A DNA stretch of 64,000 nt from Candidatus Geocrenenecus huangii (GCA_023268155.1 JALNKM010000002.1:1-64000); one strand, 5' to 3'. Shown: positions 50,895-61,221, counted from the stretch's first letter. The notes: a model not told the origin generated them from the letters alone. A program made the numbers and translations.

Positions 50895-51862
50895 CCATAC
50901 TCTTTGGATAACTCTTTTAGATACTTCTTTAGTAACGCGTAGACTGCAGAATTATCTTGTAGAGCCAATCCTACACTTTTGAATACGGTTATTTCCTCCT
51001 CGCTTGTTCTACCAGGCTTAGCCCCTGAGACTATTTCTCCTAGCTCAGCATATATCTTATCCTCTGAATATCTTCCCTCTCTTATAGGTATGATGATGTC
51101 TCCAGCTTCTGAGAGAGCCGCCTCCCTCATATCTACAACTACTTTCGCATTAACTATGGTTTCTGTATCTATCTCTCTCATATCAGGAGTATATGCCCCT
51201 ATAGCGTTCATGTGGACTCCTGGTTTAAGCCATTCTCTCCTAACTACGGGGGTGCTGCTGGTTGTCGCGGTACATATTATGTCAGCTTTCTCTACTGCTT
51301 CCCTAGCGCTATTCACTACCTCGACCTCTACACCCAGCTTACGGCTCATCTCTTCAGCGAACTTCTCAGCTCTATCAGCAACTATGTCATACGAATATAT
51401 CTTCTTTATCTTTCTTACTTCTTTAACGCCTGCAGCTTGCGTTCTAGCTTGAAAACCACATCCAATTATTGCCAATACTTCAGCATCTTTTCTAGAGAGA
51501 TATTTTGTGGCCACGCCGCTTATCGCGCCTGTTCTAAGAGCCGTTAGATAACCTGCCTCTATCACTCCTATAGGTACTCCTCTAACAGCATCAACGGCTA
51601 CTATCAGAGCATGAATAGTCGGTAAACCGATCTCTACATTCTTTGAGTAGACTGAGACTATCTTATTCGTGTAGAGGTTAAACTCCTCTATTAGGCACGG
51701 CATGGACAGTATGTCTCCATCGTAGGTTGGGCTTCTAACCCTCACTCTTAGAGGAAGTACGACATTACCTCTAGCAAGAGACCTGAATGCTTCCTCAAGA
51801 GCATTTATAACCTCCTTCATAGTTAGAATTCTCTCAACATCTCTCTCCGACAGATAGAGCAT
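50891..51862 (-). CDS. Ornithine cyclodeaminase/mu-crystallin family protein
   Basis: A 323-residue NAD(P)-dependent dehydrogenase-fold protein. Motifs: PLRVRVRSPTYDGDILSMPC, NKIVSVYSKN, VIEAGYLTALRTGAISGVATKYLSRKDAEVLAIIGCGFQA and AIGAYTPDMREID. The family includes ornithine cyclodeaminase, alanine dehydrogenase (archaeal AlaDH) and ketimine reductases. Archaeal members are often L-alanine dehydrogenases. Start at M9 (51862) of the open frame puts LYLSERDVERIL at the N-terminus as in homologues. It lies between the transporter and the subtilase. Confidence 0.85.
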   Translation of the reverse strand: MLYLSERDVERILTMKEVINALEEAFRSLARGNVVLPLRVRVRSPTYDGDILSMPCLIEEFNLYTNKIVSVYSKNVEIGLPTIHALIVAVDAVRGVPIGVIEAGYLTALRTGAISGVATKYLSRKDAEVLAIIGCGFQARTQAAGVKEVRKIKKIYSYDIVADRAEKFAEEMSRKLGVEVEVVNSAREAVEKADIICTATTSSTPVVRREWLKPGVHMNAIGAYTPDMREIDTETIVNAKVVVDMREAALSEAGDIIIPIREGRYSEDKIYAELGEIVSGAKPGRTSEEEITVFKSVGLALQDNSAVYALLKKYLKELSKEYG

Positions 51863-51971
51863 AGACCCCCAATCATCAATGGACAACCTGTAGATAAATC
51901 TATTATGGGATCATGAAAAGCGTCCTTAAATAAAGATAATTAATTGCTTCCTAATCGTTTATCGAGGAGTC

Positions 51972-54248
51972 ATGAGTCGACGTCATTCAACCTCTAGATC
52001 TCTATTGCTGGTTACAATGCTTATCCTGTTTTCTTGTACCGCAATTTACCCAGTCTTAGAATCCTCTACAGCCGGCACCACAACCATGAAAGAATTATCT
52101 AAAAACTGGTTAGAAGATCTTAGGGTTCTCCGGACAAATTCATCGAGTTCTTTCTCTGTAACTAAAAAGTACAAGATCCTACTAGATACAAGCGTACCGA
52201 ATATCCACGCTGGCGACGTATGGATGATCAGAGACCGATACGGCAGATACCTCAATGGTACCGGAGTAGCTATAGGTATTGTAGACACGGGGATCGACTA
52301 TACTCACCCAGACTTCTACTTCCATAATGGTTCAACAAAGATACTGGCAATATGGGATCAGACTATAGAGGGTAAGCCTCCGAAAGGCTTTAACTATGGG
52401 CGTGAATGCACGAGAAGAGAGATAGAAGATAGGACTTGTCCTGAGAGGGATACTGTAGGCCATGGAACACATGTAGCATCTATAGCTGCTGGGACGGGTA
52501 ATGCGGGACCATACATCGGCGTAGCCCCTGGAGCATACTTAATAGTAGTGAAGTCCGGATACTCCGCATGCAACGGTACACAATGGTTCATGGATGAAGA
52601 CGAGATAATAGATGGCTTGATCTATGTTGTTGAAAAAGCTAGAGAACTAGGTCTAAGACTTGTTATCAATTTAAGCATAGGCTCAAACCTAGGAGGACAT
52701 GATGGGTCTTCAACTCTAGAGAAGATTATAGAGGAGCTTATAGATGGCGGCGTAATCGTTATCGCAGCTGCTGGAAACTCTGGAGATGAAAAAATACATG
52801 CTACAGGTTTCCTGAAGATAGGAGGCCAAATAAATCTTAGATGGTTTATCCCACCCTCAACTACAGGTTTTGGCCTATCTTTATGGTTAGACCATGGGGA
52901 CGAGATTACGGTAAAACTCAAGACGCCCAGCAATATAACAGTTCAAGCACCAGTGAAAAACTTGTTAATCGATGAAGTAAGCATTAGTCTCGTTAGAAGT
53001 GTCTATGATACTGGGATAGAATGGTTACTAGAATTGAGTTCTAGCGGGAGCTTACCTACTGAAGGCTGGAGTATAGAGATTCAGGCGGTAGAGACTCGGG
53101 GAAGCGGAGTATGGCATGCATGGATAAGCAGTGATACATGCTCATCATATATTGAGAGCTTCCTACCTGGAGAAGGATACATTATCTCACAGAACTATAC
53201 CATAGCTATCCCCGCAACCTCCCGTAGAGTTATAGCAGTCGGAGGATACGTGACAAAGAATACATGGACAAATTATCTAGGAGAAGTTCTCAACACTCTT
53301 TACAATGTTGGCGATATTCTAGATTTCAGCAGTAGAGGTCCGACGAGAGATGGTAGAATAAAACCCGAGATAATCGCTCCCGGCTCAGTAATTGTCGCCG
53401 CTAGACCAGTGTCAGACCAGTTCTCCAGACTAGACGTCAATAGATACTATACTGTTAAGCATGGTACAAGCATGTCTTCCCCCCACGTCGCCGGGGTAGC
53501 CGCAATCATCCTACAATTTATGCCCAACGCATCGTATACTGATGTTATCAAAGCTCTACAATCCTCTGCTAAATGGAGTAGAGAATACGGTGAGAGACCT
53601 AATAATGTCTGGGGATGGGGAAAGCTTGATGCGAGAGTATTCTACAACGTATCTCTTAGATTGGTTGGGCTACCTGGAGATGTCACTGCAACGGTGTACA
53701 TTAACAATTCACTAGAAAAACTCTCTGTTAGCACTCCTGTCGAAAAGGTCTTTTTGAGAGGGACCAGTCAATTTGTTAATGCTCAAAGGGTAGTCGAATT
53801 CATAGAGAGAGGCGTTAGATATGTTGTTGAGAGGGGTAACTTCAAGATAGAAGATGGTGGAAACATCGTCATCAGATACATTCCAGAATATCTCCTAGAA
53901 GTAGAATCGGAACTAGGCGGAGAATATGGAGGTGGATGGTATAGAGAAGGCACGATAGCGGTCTTTTCTGCTAGAAGCTATCTTTTTCCAGAAGGCTTAG
54001 AGGTACTCTTTAAGCCAATATCTATATTGAGCGGGTGGATTGATGAAAAAGGAAGGATTCTTAAAGAAAACAAGATAGTTATGGATGGCCCCCACAAAGT
54101 TACGGCGATATATAGTAGAGACTACGGTTTGCTCTATACTGGGTGGATAATTATATCCTCCGCCATAATCTTGACGGTAATTATAATCGTGAATTATGTA
54201 AGAGAGAGAAAACTTGCCGATAGAAGTAGTTACGCCATAGACCATTAA
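51972..54248 (+). CDS. Secreted subtilisin-like serine protease, membrane-anchored
   Basis: A 758-residue S8-family protease. Residues 1-30 are a signal peptide. Catalytic Asp105 (GIVDTGIDY), His164 (GHGTHVA) and Ser500 (GTSMSSPHVAG) are intact. A ~150-residue beta-rich insertion between His and Ser likely acts as a substrate-shaping domain. A C-terminal beta region (about 580-700) leads to a final transmembrane helix near 730-745 and a basic tail. The enzyme thus faces outward, attached by its C-terminus. Its role is probably surface proteolysis or peptide feeding. It is divergent from the cyclodeaminase gene. Confidence 0.92.
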   Translation: MSRRHSTSRSLLLVTMLILFSCTAIYPVLESSTAGTTTMKELSKNWLEDLRVLRTNSSSSFSVTKKYKILLDTSVPNIHAGDVWMIRDRYGRYLNGTGVAIGIVDTGIDYTHPDFYFHNGSTKILAIWDQTIEGKPPKGFNYGRECTRREIEDRTCPERDTVGHGTHVASIAAGTGNAGPYIGVAPGAYLIVVKSGYSACNGTQWFMDEDEIIDGLIYVVEKARELGLRLVINLSIGSNLGGHDGSSTLEKIIEELIDGGVIVIAAAGNSGDEKIHATGFLKIGGQINLRWFIPPSTTGFGLSLWLDHGDEITVKLKTPSNITVQAPVKNLLIDEVSISLVRSVYDTGIEWLLELSSSGSLPTEGWSIEIQAVETRGSGVWHAWISSDTCSSYIESFLPGEGYIISQNYTIAIPATSRRVIAVGGYVTKNTWTNYLGEVLNTLYNVGDILDFSSRGPTRDGRIKPEIIAPGSVIVAARPVSDQFSRLDVNRYYTVKHGTSMSSPHVAGVAAIILQFMPNASYTDVIKALQSSAKWSREYGERPNNVWGWGKLDARVFYNVSLRLVGLPGDVTATVYINNSLEKLSVSTPVEKVFLRGTSQFVNAQRVVEFIERGVRYVVERGNFKIEDGGNIVIRYIPEYLLEVESELGGEYGGGWYREGTIAVFSARSYLFPEGLEVLFKPISILSGWIDEKGRILKENKIVMDGPHKVTAIYSRDYGLLYTGWIIISSAIILTVIIIVNYVRERKLADRSSYAIDH

Positions 54249-54300
54249 TTCACATATCTTAATCTATTCTAGAAAATCCTTATAGAATAGTTGATCATCC

Positions 54301-54561
54301 TTGAAATATATGGTTGATCCCAGATACATTGTTAAAGTTGTAGATGCAGGTAAGACTCTAAGAGTTTCCAAAGAAATCTCAGAACTTGTCAAGAACGTTG
54401 TAGGAGGAAAAATGATGCAGAAAATGAAGAGAGAGTACGTTGACTGCCCAGTAGCGGCTAAGCAGATTCCATTCCTCGAATGTTATCTATGTGTCTCCTT
54501 CATAAGAAGAATGAGGGGGGAAGTACATTGCGCAGGGATAGAATTCAAGATAAGGCAATAG
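54301..54561 (+). CDS. Conserved small protein with four cysteines
   Basis: An 86-residue protein of unknown family. MVDPRYIVKVVDAGKTLRV is followed by a lysine/methionine-rich stretch, then DCPVA, ECYLC and HCAG. The four cysteines at about 49, 61, 64 and 77 could hold zinc or an iron-sulphur cluster. The frame starts with TTG at 54301; ATG at 54310 is as likely. It precedes the Sm-like gene on the same strand, so an RNA-linked role is possible but not shown. Confidence 0.6.
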   Translation: MKYMVDPRYIVKVVDAGKTLRVSKEISELVKNVVGGKMMQKMKREYVDCPVAAKQIPFLECYLCVSFIRRMRGEVHCAGIEFKIRQ

Positions 54562-54671
54562 GCAGATTTCCAGCTTGTAAAGTATCGTTTTCCTAGGTAG
54601 GGAAGCAATATGCATAAGATAGCTTATAGCTAGTTGGATGCTATAAATAGCTAATCTTACATGTAGATAAA

Positions 54672-55151
54672 ATGAAAACACCTAAATACAGTGGATTCTA
54701 CCAAATAGACGAGGGGCGAAGTTTGGCAGCTATAGCTTCAAAAAGGTTTAGTGATGAATTCTCATCTCTACTCGATAAGCTTGTTAGAGTAAACTTTCTG
54801 AATGGGGGGTCTCTCGAAGGTAGATTATCAGCATACAATCCTACAGATTATAGCCTATGGCTATCTGATGTAAGAGATGCTTCTGGCAAACTAGTACCGA
54901 AGATATTTATCTCAGGTAGGAACATAATGTCAATAGAAGTAATCGAGGCGGGGCCGCGTTTAGAGAAGCTTGCTGAGAAGCTAAATAAGGTTTTCCCGAA
55001 CATGGTGAGATACGTACGTGAAGCAGACGTTATACTAGTCATGGATAGGATCAGAGTAACTAAGGATGGAGTAGTCGAGGGTAGTGGACCTGCGGCTGAG
55101 AGAGTACAGAAAGTATACGAAGAATGGCTTGCCGAACAGGAAAGTGGATAA
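54672..55151 (+). CDS. Sm-like protein of the SmAP3 type
   Basis: A 159-residue protein with an N-terminal Sm fold: LLDKLVRVNFLNGGSLEGRLSAYNPTDYSLWLSDV forms Sm1, and KIFISGRNIMSIEV the Sm2-like end. An extra alpha/beta domain (about residues 90-159, KLNKVFPNMVRYV and VILVMDRIRVTKDGV) matches the SmAP3 C-terminal domain. SmAP3 forms ring oligomers, with RNA binding assumed. It is co-directional with the DUF1512 gene. Confidence 0.85.
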   Translation: MKTPKYSGFYQIDEGRSLAAIASKRFSDEFSSLLDKLVRVNFLNGGSLEGRLSAYNPTDYSLWLSDVRDASGKLVPKIFISGRNIMSIEVIEAGPRLEKLAEKLNKVFPNMVRYVREADVILVMDRIRVTKDGVVEGSGPAAERVQKVYEEWLAEQESG

Positions 55152-55306
55152 ACAATAGAAAGAGATAAGCTAAAGTCTCTAGAGTTAGGATAATTCTTCT
55201 CTGCCGTTTATTGGATAGAATTAATGCCTCCGTCTACCTATATCTTACCTGTAAGGGGAAAGCTTTTTAAAACGTTTTTTCTCAATTGATTTGGTTGATG
55301 GAGTAG

Positions 55307-56443
55307 TTGGTGTTCGATATTCTGCAGATAGGCGGACAACAGGATATCCTCTCCACCCTAGTCTCGCTCATCTGGCTACTCTTACTTCTCAGCTTCTTTC
55401 TATATCCAGGATTCAGTCAGAGGATCCAGCTATCATACATTTTAAGAGATTTAGAGAGGAAATTAAATAAGCTAAGGATTATTGACGACGATGTCAAGGA
55501 TAGAACTTTAAAGGCTTTTCAAGAACATTCTGAACCAAATATAGATGTAAAAAATGAGCTTGAAAGACTGGTAGATTCATTTATTATATCTCCTGAATCT
55601 ATGGACCCGTACGGTATAGTGTATAAGCTTGAACACATCGTTAATACCTGGGAAGATAGGTTCGAGGAAGATGTGGCCAGGATCTGTTCTAAAGCGGATC
55701 CCGTAAAAGTTAAGACCTTGACAAACCTCGTCGAAGTATCTAGAGGAGTACACTTCATATATCGTTACGTCCGCCACTACTATTTGCTCGGGAAGAGAAC
55801 ACAGAACATCTATCTAGTCCTCCAGATGCAGATGCTCATGCCTCAGATAATGGAGATAGCTGAAGCATACAGGCAGGCGAGCTATGCTTTTGCTCAAGCT
55901 CAGCCGATAGGAGATGGGATAGGAGCTCTAGTCGTAGCAAAGCTCGTTCATGGGCTGGAGAAGAAAACCTACGAAATTGCAAAAGATACAATCGTCCACG
56001 AATTAGAACTTGATGGGAGGAAGCTTCTAATACTTAGAGCAAGTGGGCCTGGAGGCACTGTTGGGAGACCTGGTGAAGGAATTGTTAAACTGATCGAGTC
56101 GGAGGGAGATCGAGTTAAATTAATAATTACTATAGATGCCGGCTTAAAGCTTGAGGGAGAAGAGAGTGGGAAGGTAGTAGAAGGAGTAGGAGTAGCGATA
56201 GGTGGGACAGGAGTAGATAAGTTCAAGATAGAGGAGATAGCTAAGGCGAAGAGAATACCTCTCTACGCTATAGTAATCTACGAGTCGATCACGGAGGCTA
56301 TTACGCCTATGAGGGAATCGATAGTGAAAGCAGCGGACAAGATTATTGAGAAGGTCAAGCAGTTAGTCAACGAGAAAGTTGAGAAGGGGGCCACAATCAT
56401 TATTGCTGGAATAGGGAATTCAGTAGGGATAGGGGTGACATAG
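55307..56443 (+). CDS. DUF1512 family membrane-associated protein
   Basis: A 378-residue archaeal protein of DUF1512. It has one N-terminal hydrophobic helix (about residues 17-33) followed by a helical region with RDLERKLNKLRIIDDDVKD. The C-terminal half is an alpha/beta domain with ASGPGGTVGRPGEGIVKLIE, TIDAGLKLEGEE, GVGVAIGGTGVDKFKIEE and GIGNSVGIGV. The glycine-rich segments look like a ligand or nucleotide pocket. Function is unknown. Followed by a zinc-ribbon gene after 46 bases. Confidence 0.83.
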   Translation: MVFDILQIGGQQDILSTLVSLIWLLLLLSFFLYPGFSQRIQLSYILRDLERKLNKLRIIDDDVKDRTLKAFQEHSEPNIDVKNELERLVDSFIISPESMDPYGIVYKLEHIVNTWEDRFEEDVARICSKADPVKVKTLTNLVEVSRGVHFIYRYVRHYYLLGKRTQNIYLVLQMQMLMPQIMEIAEAYRQASYAFAQAQPIGDGIGALVVAKLVHGLEKKTYEIAKDTIVHELELDGRKLLILRASGPGGTVGRPGEGIVKLIESEGDRVKLIITIDAGLKLEGEESGKVVEGVGVAIGGTGVDKFKIEEIAKAKRIPLYAIVIYESITEAITPMRESIVKAADKIIEKVKQLVNEKVEKGATIIIAGIGNSVGIGVT

Positions 56444-56489
56444 ATATCTATACTATTCCAAGGTATATTAATAGCCTAGATACTCCTAT

Positions 56490-56720
56490 GTGGCGAGTGT
56501 AGGAGGAATGTTCCCTCAGAAACCACAACTAAATAGGTTCATCCAACCGTTAACCCATCTAACATGCTTCTCATGCAATACTGAAAATTCTAGACCATTC
56601 AAAGATGGAGACTATGTATTCAAAGAAGTTGAAGAAAAATGTCCGAAATGCGGTTCAACAAAAATGCTCATAACAGGGATCTACATAGAAGAGAGACAGT
56701 TGAAAGAAAGAGAAAGATAA
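56490..56720 (+). CDS. Small archaeal zinc-ribbon protein
   Basis: A 76-residue protein with zinc-ribbon knuckles CFSCN (near residue 26) and CPKCG (near 51), separated by a short beta hairpin (YVFKEVEE). The basic C-terminal helix (EERQLKERER) may bind RNA. The start is GTG at 56490. No family name can be given. It follows DUF1512 on the same strand, probably in one transcript. Confidence 0.7.
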   Translation: MASVGGMFPQKPQLNRFIQPLTHLTCFSCNTENSRPFKDGDYVFKEVEEKCPKCGSTKMLITGIYIEERQLKERER

Positions 56721-56864
56721 TCACCTAATAATCTTCAAGGACTCTTTTCTAAATAAACTAACAATAGAGAGCAGGTCAATCAGACTATCTTGAAGAAAAA
56801 TTCTAATCATCCACTATTCCACATAGAGGATAAACCTCATCTCTAAATTATAGGGTAACATATC

Positions 56865-57761
56865 CTAGGTTATGACTTCACATCCGTTTTCCGTCACTAC
56901 TACAGTGTGTTCTGCTTGAGCCACAGGTTTACCTCTTCTTTCAACCAAGACAGGGTAAGAATATATCCTCCCCGTCTTAACCATTTTCTCATGAATCTTA
57001 CTAAACTTCTCGAAACCATTTATCCATCTAGGAGTATAAGGTAGACTATCAAACTCTTCATACATATGTTCCAGGAACTTCTTCTCTTCTTCATCAAGCT
57101 TTCCAAATTTAAGTTTTCCGGCATTAATTCTATATATCGTGACAATATCTGAGGAGACTACTTCCCCTCCACCATCACTGGTCGTTGCAAAGGGCTCGAT
57201 AGCGTAGATATGACCTAGCTGGAGCTTCTCACCTCTAGCTGATGCGACATTCGGTATTGAGAGACCTGCATGGAGATTATATCTGTCGATCTCGTGGCCT
57301 GTTAAGTTTCTTATCGGCTTGAAACCTCTACTAGTGATGACTTGCTGGATAACTCCACCGATAGTAGAGGTTTGAACGCCAGGCTTAATGATCTTCACAG
57401 CCTCAAGCAATGCTGTGTTAACCGCTTCGACCATTGCTTGTAATGCGGGGTCTAGAGATATTGTTATAGCTGTATCAGCGATATAGCCATCCACACAGAC
57501 ACCTATGTCTATCTTGACGAGTGATCTGGGGAAGATGATCGAAGTGTCCCCTATAGTGGGCGTATAATGTGCCGCTACATCGTTTATACAGATATTACAT
57601 GGGAAGGCAGGCTTAGCGCCTTCATCAATAATCAATCCTTCAAGGATGTCGCATACTTCGGTCAATCTTACGCCTTCTCTAGCAATACTTAGAGATTTCT
57701 CTCTAACCTTCCTAGCTACCCTGCCCGCCTGCCTCAAAGCATCTATTACAGCATCATCCAT
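56865..57761 (-). CDS. map: Methionine aminopeptidase, type II
   Basis: A 298-residue archaeal type II enzyme that trims N-terminal methionine. Metal ligands by family spacing are D85, D96, H156, E189 and E284. H65 is in DVAAHYTP. The segments KIDIGVCVDGYIADTAIT, TGHEIDRYNLHAG, GHIYAIEPFATT and QAEHTVVVT are conserved. The ~60-residue insertion typical of type II is present between the last ligands. It is monocistronic. Confidence 0.95.
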   Translation of the reverse strand: MDDAVIDALRQAGRVARKVREKSLSIAREGVRLTEVCDILEGLIIDEGAKPAFPCNICINDVAAHYTPTIGDTSIIFPRSLVKIDIGVCVDGYIADTAITISLDPALQAMVEAVNTALLEAVKIIKPGVQTSTIGGVIQQVITSRGFKPIRNLTGHEIDRYNLHAGLSIPNVASARGEKLQLGHIYAIEPFATTSDGGGEVVSSDIVTIYRINAGKLKFGKLDEEEKKFLEHMYEEFDSLPYTPRWINGFEKFSKIHEKMVKTGRIYSYPVLVERRGKPVAQAEHTVVVTENGCEVIT

Positions 57762-58022
57762 ACATATCCCTCATCTAGCTTAACTATACTATAGCAATAA
57801 TTACCATGACGTGTTTTATATTTTTCCTCAATCAATCCAGTAAGATAAGACTTAACCGTCAGCTTTAATACTTGAACACAGAAGTGTAAGAAAATCAAGA
57901 TGGCTATTCCTATTATCTGTTCTAGATTCATCCACTGTCGTTAAGTAATTTATGGAGCTGGAACAAGGTTTTAGAAGAAGTTTATTAACGAGATATAATT
58001 AGTTGAGGGGGGAAGAAGATGG

Positions 58023-59186
58023 GTGAATATCTTTGGCTCTAAGAATAATGGAGACTTCATGGTAACCCCGTGGACGGTTGAAGGCGAAGTAGATTATAAT
58101 AAACTTGTAGAAAAATTCGGGACAAGCATCATAGATGACAGGTTGATGGAGAGATTTGTAAGTGTAGCTGGAGAAGATCACCACCTACTTAGAAGAAGGA
58201 TATTCTTCTCCCATCGAGACCTAGACAGAATACTCGACGATTACGAAAGTGGTAAAGGATTCTTTCTATATACTGGAAGAGGCCCAAGCGGGCCAATGCA
58301 TATAGGGCATATAATCCCATTCTATTTTACCAGGTGGCTTCAAGATAGGTTCAAGGTAAACGTCTACATCCAGCTGACCGATGATGAAAAATTCCTAGAG
58401 GAAAGTAGGGGGTTAAATCTTGAAGATACTGTCAGATGGTCTAATGAGAATGCACTAGATATAATTGCTAGCGGATTCGACCCGGATAGGACTTTCATCT
58501 TCCAAGATACCGAATATATTAAGAACATGTATCCGATAGCTTTGAGGGTTGCCAGGAAGGTCAATTTTAGCTGGGTTAGAGCAGTCTTCGGATTCACATA
58601 TGAAACAAACATAGGTTTAATCTTCTACCCAGCATTACAGATAGTCCCATCGTTATTCGAGAAGAAGAGATGCTTAATCCCTGCAGCGATAGACCAGGAC
58701 CCATACTGGAGAGTACAGAGAGATATAGCTGAATCCCTCGGATACTATAAAGCAGCCCAAATACATAGCAAGTTTCTCCCACCACTAACTGGTCCCGTTG
58801 GAAAGATGAGTGCAAGTAAACCAGAATCAGCAATATACCTTCACGACGACCCCAAAACCGTAAGAAAGAAGATCTGGCAAGCGTATTCAGGGGGTCAGCC
58901 TACGGTCGAACTTCATCGAAAGCTTGGAGGAAATCCCGAAGTAGATGTTGCATTCCAGTGGTTGTACTTCTTTTTCGAACCGGACGACTCGAAATTGAAG
59001 AAGCTGGAAGAAGATTATAGAGCCGGTAAGCTCTTAAGCGGAGAGATGAAGAATATACTGATCGAAAAAGTTGCCGAATTTCTTGAAGAACACCAAGAAA
59101 GAAGAAAAGAAGCTAAAGAGCTTCTCCACCTCTTCAAATATGATGGAGAACTAGCTAGAGAGATGTGGAAAAAGATCTATAAATAA
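58023..59186 (+). CDS. trpS: Tryptophanyl-tRNA synthetase
   Basis: A 387-residue class Ic aminoacyl-tRNA synthetase. The HIGH-type motif PMHIGHI is at residues 91-97 and KMSAS at 261-265. The archaeal/eukaryal N-terminal block (DYNKLVEKFGTSIIDDRLMERF) and AIDQDPYWRVQRDIAESLG support TrpRS rather than TyrRS. An in-frame ATG at codon 13 (MVTPWTVEG) is a possible shorter start. It is flanked by unrelated genes. Confidence 0.95.
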   Translation: MNIFGSKNNGDFMVTPWTVEGEVDYNKLVEKFGTSIIDDRLMERFVSVAGEDHHLLRRRIFFSHRDLDRILDDYESGKGFFLYTGRGPSGPMHIGHIIPFYFTRWLQDRFKVNVYIQLTDDEKFLEESRGLNLEDTVRWSNENALDIIASGFDPDRTFIFQDTEYIKNMYPIALRVARKVNFSWVRAVFGFTYETNIGLIFYPALQIVPSLFEKKRCLIPAAIDQDPYWRVQRDIAESLGYYKAAQIHSKFLPPLTGPVGKMSASKPESAIYLHDDPKTVRKKIWQAYSGGQPTVELHRKLGGNPEVDVAFQWLYFFFEPDDSKLKKLEEDYRAGKLLSGEMKNILIEKVAEFLEEHQERRKEAKELLHLFKYDGELAREMWKKIYK

Positions 59187-59353
59187 CTTACATACAATAT
59201 TATCTTTTATCTACTTTAAACTCTGTGGCTGTGAGACCTACGTTATAAAACAGTATATTCAGCTCTGGGACTTCATCAAGCAACACTGTGACCTCTTCCT
59301 CTCCCATAAACTCTGGCTCGACGTGATAGGATGAGACCTACTATGTGTCCCAT

Positions 59354-60157
59354 TCATATCCGACTATTTTTAATTTTCGATGCGAAATTCCTTATCGCAG
59401 AGATAAATTGTTCAGGTGCTTCACGGTGTGGAGAGTGCCCAGCCCCCTCTATAATCATTAGAGTGCTTCCAGATATGGCTTTACTTATTCTAACACCATC
59501 TATTAGTGGTATTAGCCTATCATCTGATCCCCAGATGATCAGTGTTGGAACCTTTATCTCTGCAAAGTCCGAAGGTAAGAGTGGCCTCGAGATCTCATCA
59601 AGTAGCAATGTATAAAGTTGAGGGAATATGGGGTCCTCGAACATTTGCATAAACTCTCTTAAACGTGTTTCATCAAGTCTTCCTAACCTCCCCAACAAAC
59701 ATTCTTGGTAGTATTTCCTCAATCTTTCTATACTCCACCGATCCTCCATATATTCTCTGATCTTTTTCGCAGGAGCATCACTCATCCCAGCAGCGTTAAC
59801 TAATATGATGCCTTGAAATTTTTCACGGCATTTTTTGTATGCTTTTATCGAGATCATGCCTCCCATTGAGTGACCAACAATGATCACTGGATAGAAGTGC
59901 GTGGACTTCATGAAAGAACATAAAAGATCTGCAAGATTGTCAAGAGTATATGGTAATAGAGGTTTATCTGATTTTCCGAATCCCGGTAAATCGATAGCGA
60001 TCACGTGAAAACTTTCAGATAATCTATCGAAAACTTCCTCCCAGCTTTTAGAGGTCCCGCCAAGGCCATGAATCAGCAATAGCTTGGATGCTCCTTCGTC
60101 GCCTGATTCTAGATAATGAACTCTAAGACCGCATATTTGGAGAAAAGTCTCAACCAT
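59354..60157 (-). CDS. Alpha/beta-hydrolase family protein
   Basis: A 267-residue hydrolase. The nucleophile is the serine of GHSMGG (near residue 95). The oxyanion/early strand motif is LLIHGLGGTSKSWEEV, the acid is the aspartate in IIWGSDDRLIP, and the histidine is in GAGHSPHREAPE near the end. A cap region (about 130-200) sits between strand 6 and helix D. The family includes esterases, haloalkane dehalogenases and MhpC-type C-C hydrolases, and no finer assignment is safe. Confidence 0.9.
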   Translation of the reverse strand: MVETFLQICGLRVHYLESGDEGASKLLLIHGLGGTSKSWEEVFDRLSESFHVIAIDLPGFGKSDKPLLPYTLDNLADLLCSFMKSTHFYPVIIVGHSMGGMISIKAYKKCREKFQGIILVNAAGMSDAPAKKIREYMEDRWSIERLRKYYQECLLGRLGRLDETRLREFMQMFEDPIFPQLYTLLLDEISRPLLPSDFAEIKVPTLIIWGSDDRLIPLIDGVRISKAISGSTLMIIEGAGHSPHREAPEQFISAIRNFASKIKNSRI

Positions 60158-60296
60158 GGACAGCTATCTTTCCATCGTCAGCTATTTATAAATGCATCGG
60201 TTTAAAGAAGCTCCGAGCTCTAAACAACCCGGAAGGCAGGTAGCTGTTTAATAACATACTTGATTATCCTTTCTTTCTCACTGATTTGAGAGGGAG

Positions 60297-61193
60297 TTAG
60301 TCTTCATGCACCTTAATGTCTATAGATAGTTCAACAGGATGCTTGAGAATTAATCTGTAACTTCCCTGTCTAGCTATAATGAGAAGCATTACGTGGTAGT
60401 ATACTCCCTTCTTCTCTACTGGTGTATTCAGAACTGCCTTAACAAAACCTGTATCAAGAGATGCGAGCTCGAACCTAAACATCTCTACATCTTCTCCAAC
60501 GGTTTGGAAAACCCATGCATATACTTTGAATCTACCGAATCCCGAATTATCGGCCACATCTTCTATCTTATCGACTTGAAGAGCGAAAGACCTTGTCGAA
60601 CCTTCAGCTGTAAACCAGTTAGTTGTATCTTCTGGTTCGCTAGACCCTAGATTTACAATAGATGCATCGTAAGCTCTAGTTAATAGCCTCAAGCTAACCT
60701 TCCCGAAATCTTTAGCCTCTCTCCAACTAAACATTATTGTTAGAAGATATCTACCAGATTCTATGGTTAAGGGAGCATCATATCCTGGTATAATCATTGT
60801 TATCCTCGGGCATGAAGTATTGACGGCCAGAATACATGGCATATCAATCTCATAGGTCTTATTACTAGATTCAAGTTTCACCTTACCGGATAAGCTAAGA
60901 GAAGTAAGCTTCTCGATCCTTGGATCAACTATTCTAAATAATAGAGAATCAACATCATCCACTTCGATTACGGCTACTTGTCTAAATTCGCTCACGCCTT
61001 CACTACTCTGAATCTCTAAATCTAAACTTATGAAAGAGGGATTGACCTCTACTATTGTTGAAGTAGGCGATGTAGAAGTAGTTACTGGATGGAAAATGTT
61101 TAAGTAGAGAAAGGATGAAAACACTCCAGCGACAATAAATATCGAGACGAGTAAAGCTAGATTCTTAGAAAAAGATTGCTTAGACAAGCTCAC
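60297..61193 (-). CDS. Membrane-anchored extracytoplasmic protein of unknown family
   Basis: A 298-residue protein. An uncleaved-looking signal anchor (about residues 12-33) is followed by a Ser/Thr-rich short spacer and a beta-rich ectodomain of about 250 residues. Two cysteines (PCILAVNTSC) are nine residues apart and may form a disulphide. There is no sequence match I can name. The gene lies 28 bases downstream of the LLM oxidoreductase gene on the same strand, so a shared transcript is possible. Confidence 0.65.
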   Translation of the reverse strand: MSLSKQSFSKNLALLVSIFIVAGVFSSFLYLNIFHPVTTSTSPTSTIVEVNPSFISLDLEIQSSEGVSEFRQVAVIEVDDVDSLLFRIVDPRIEKLTSLSLSGKVKLESSNKTYEIDMPCILAVNTSCPRITMIIPGYDAPLTIESGRYLLTIMFSWREAKDFGKVSLRLLTRAYDASIVNLGSSEPEDTTNWFTAEGSTRSFALQVDKIEDVADNSGFGRFKVYAWVFQTVGEDVEMFRFELASLDTGFVKAVLNTPVEKKGVYYHVMLLIIARQGSYRLILKHPVELSIDIKVHED

Positions 61194-61221
61194 TCACGTA
61201 AATCGAGCCGCATCCTACTAT

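Noticed and set aside
57746-57931. A 61-codon minus-strand frame overlapping the start of map
   Set aside because: It overlaps the 5' end of the aminopeptidase gene in another frame and shows no conserved feature.
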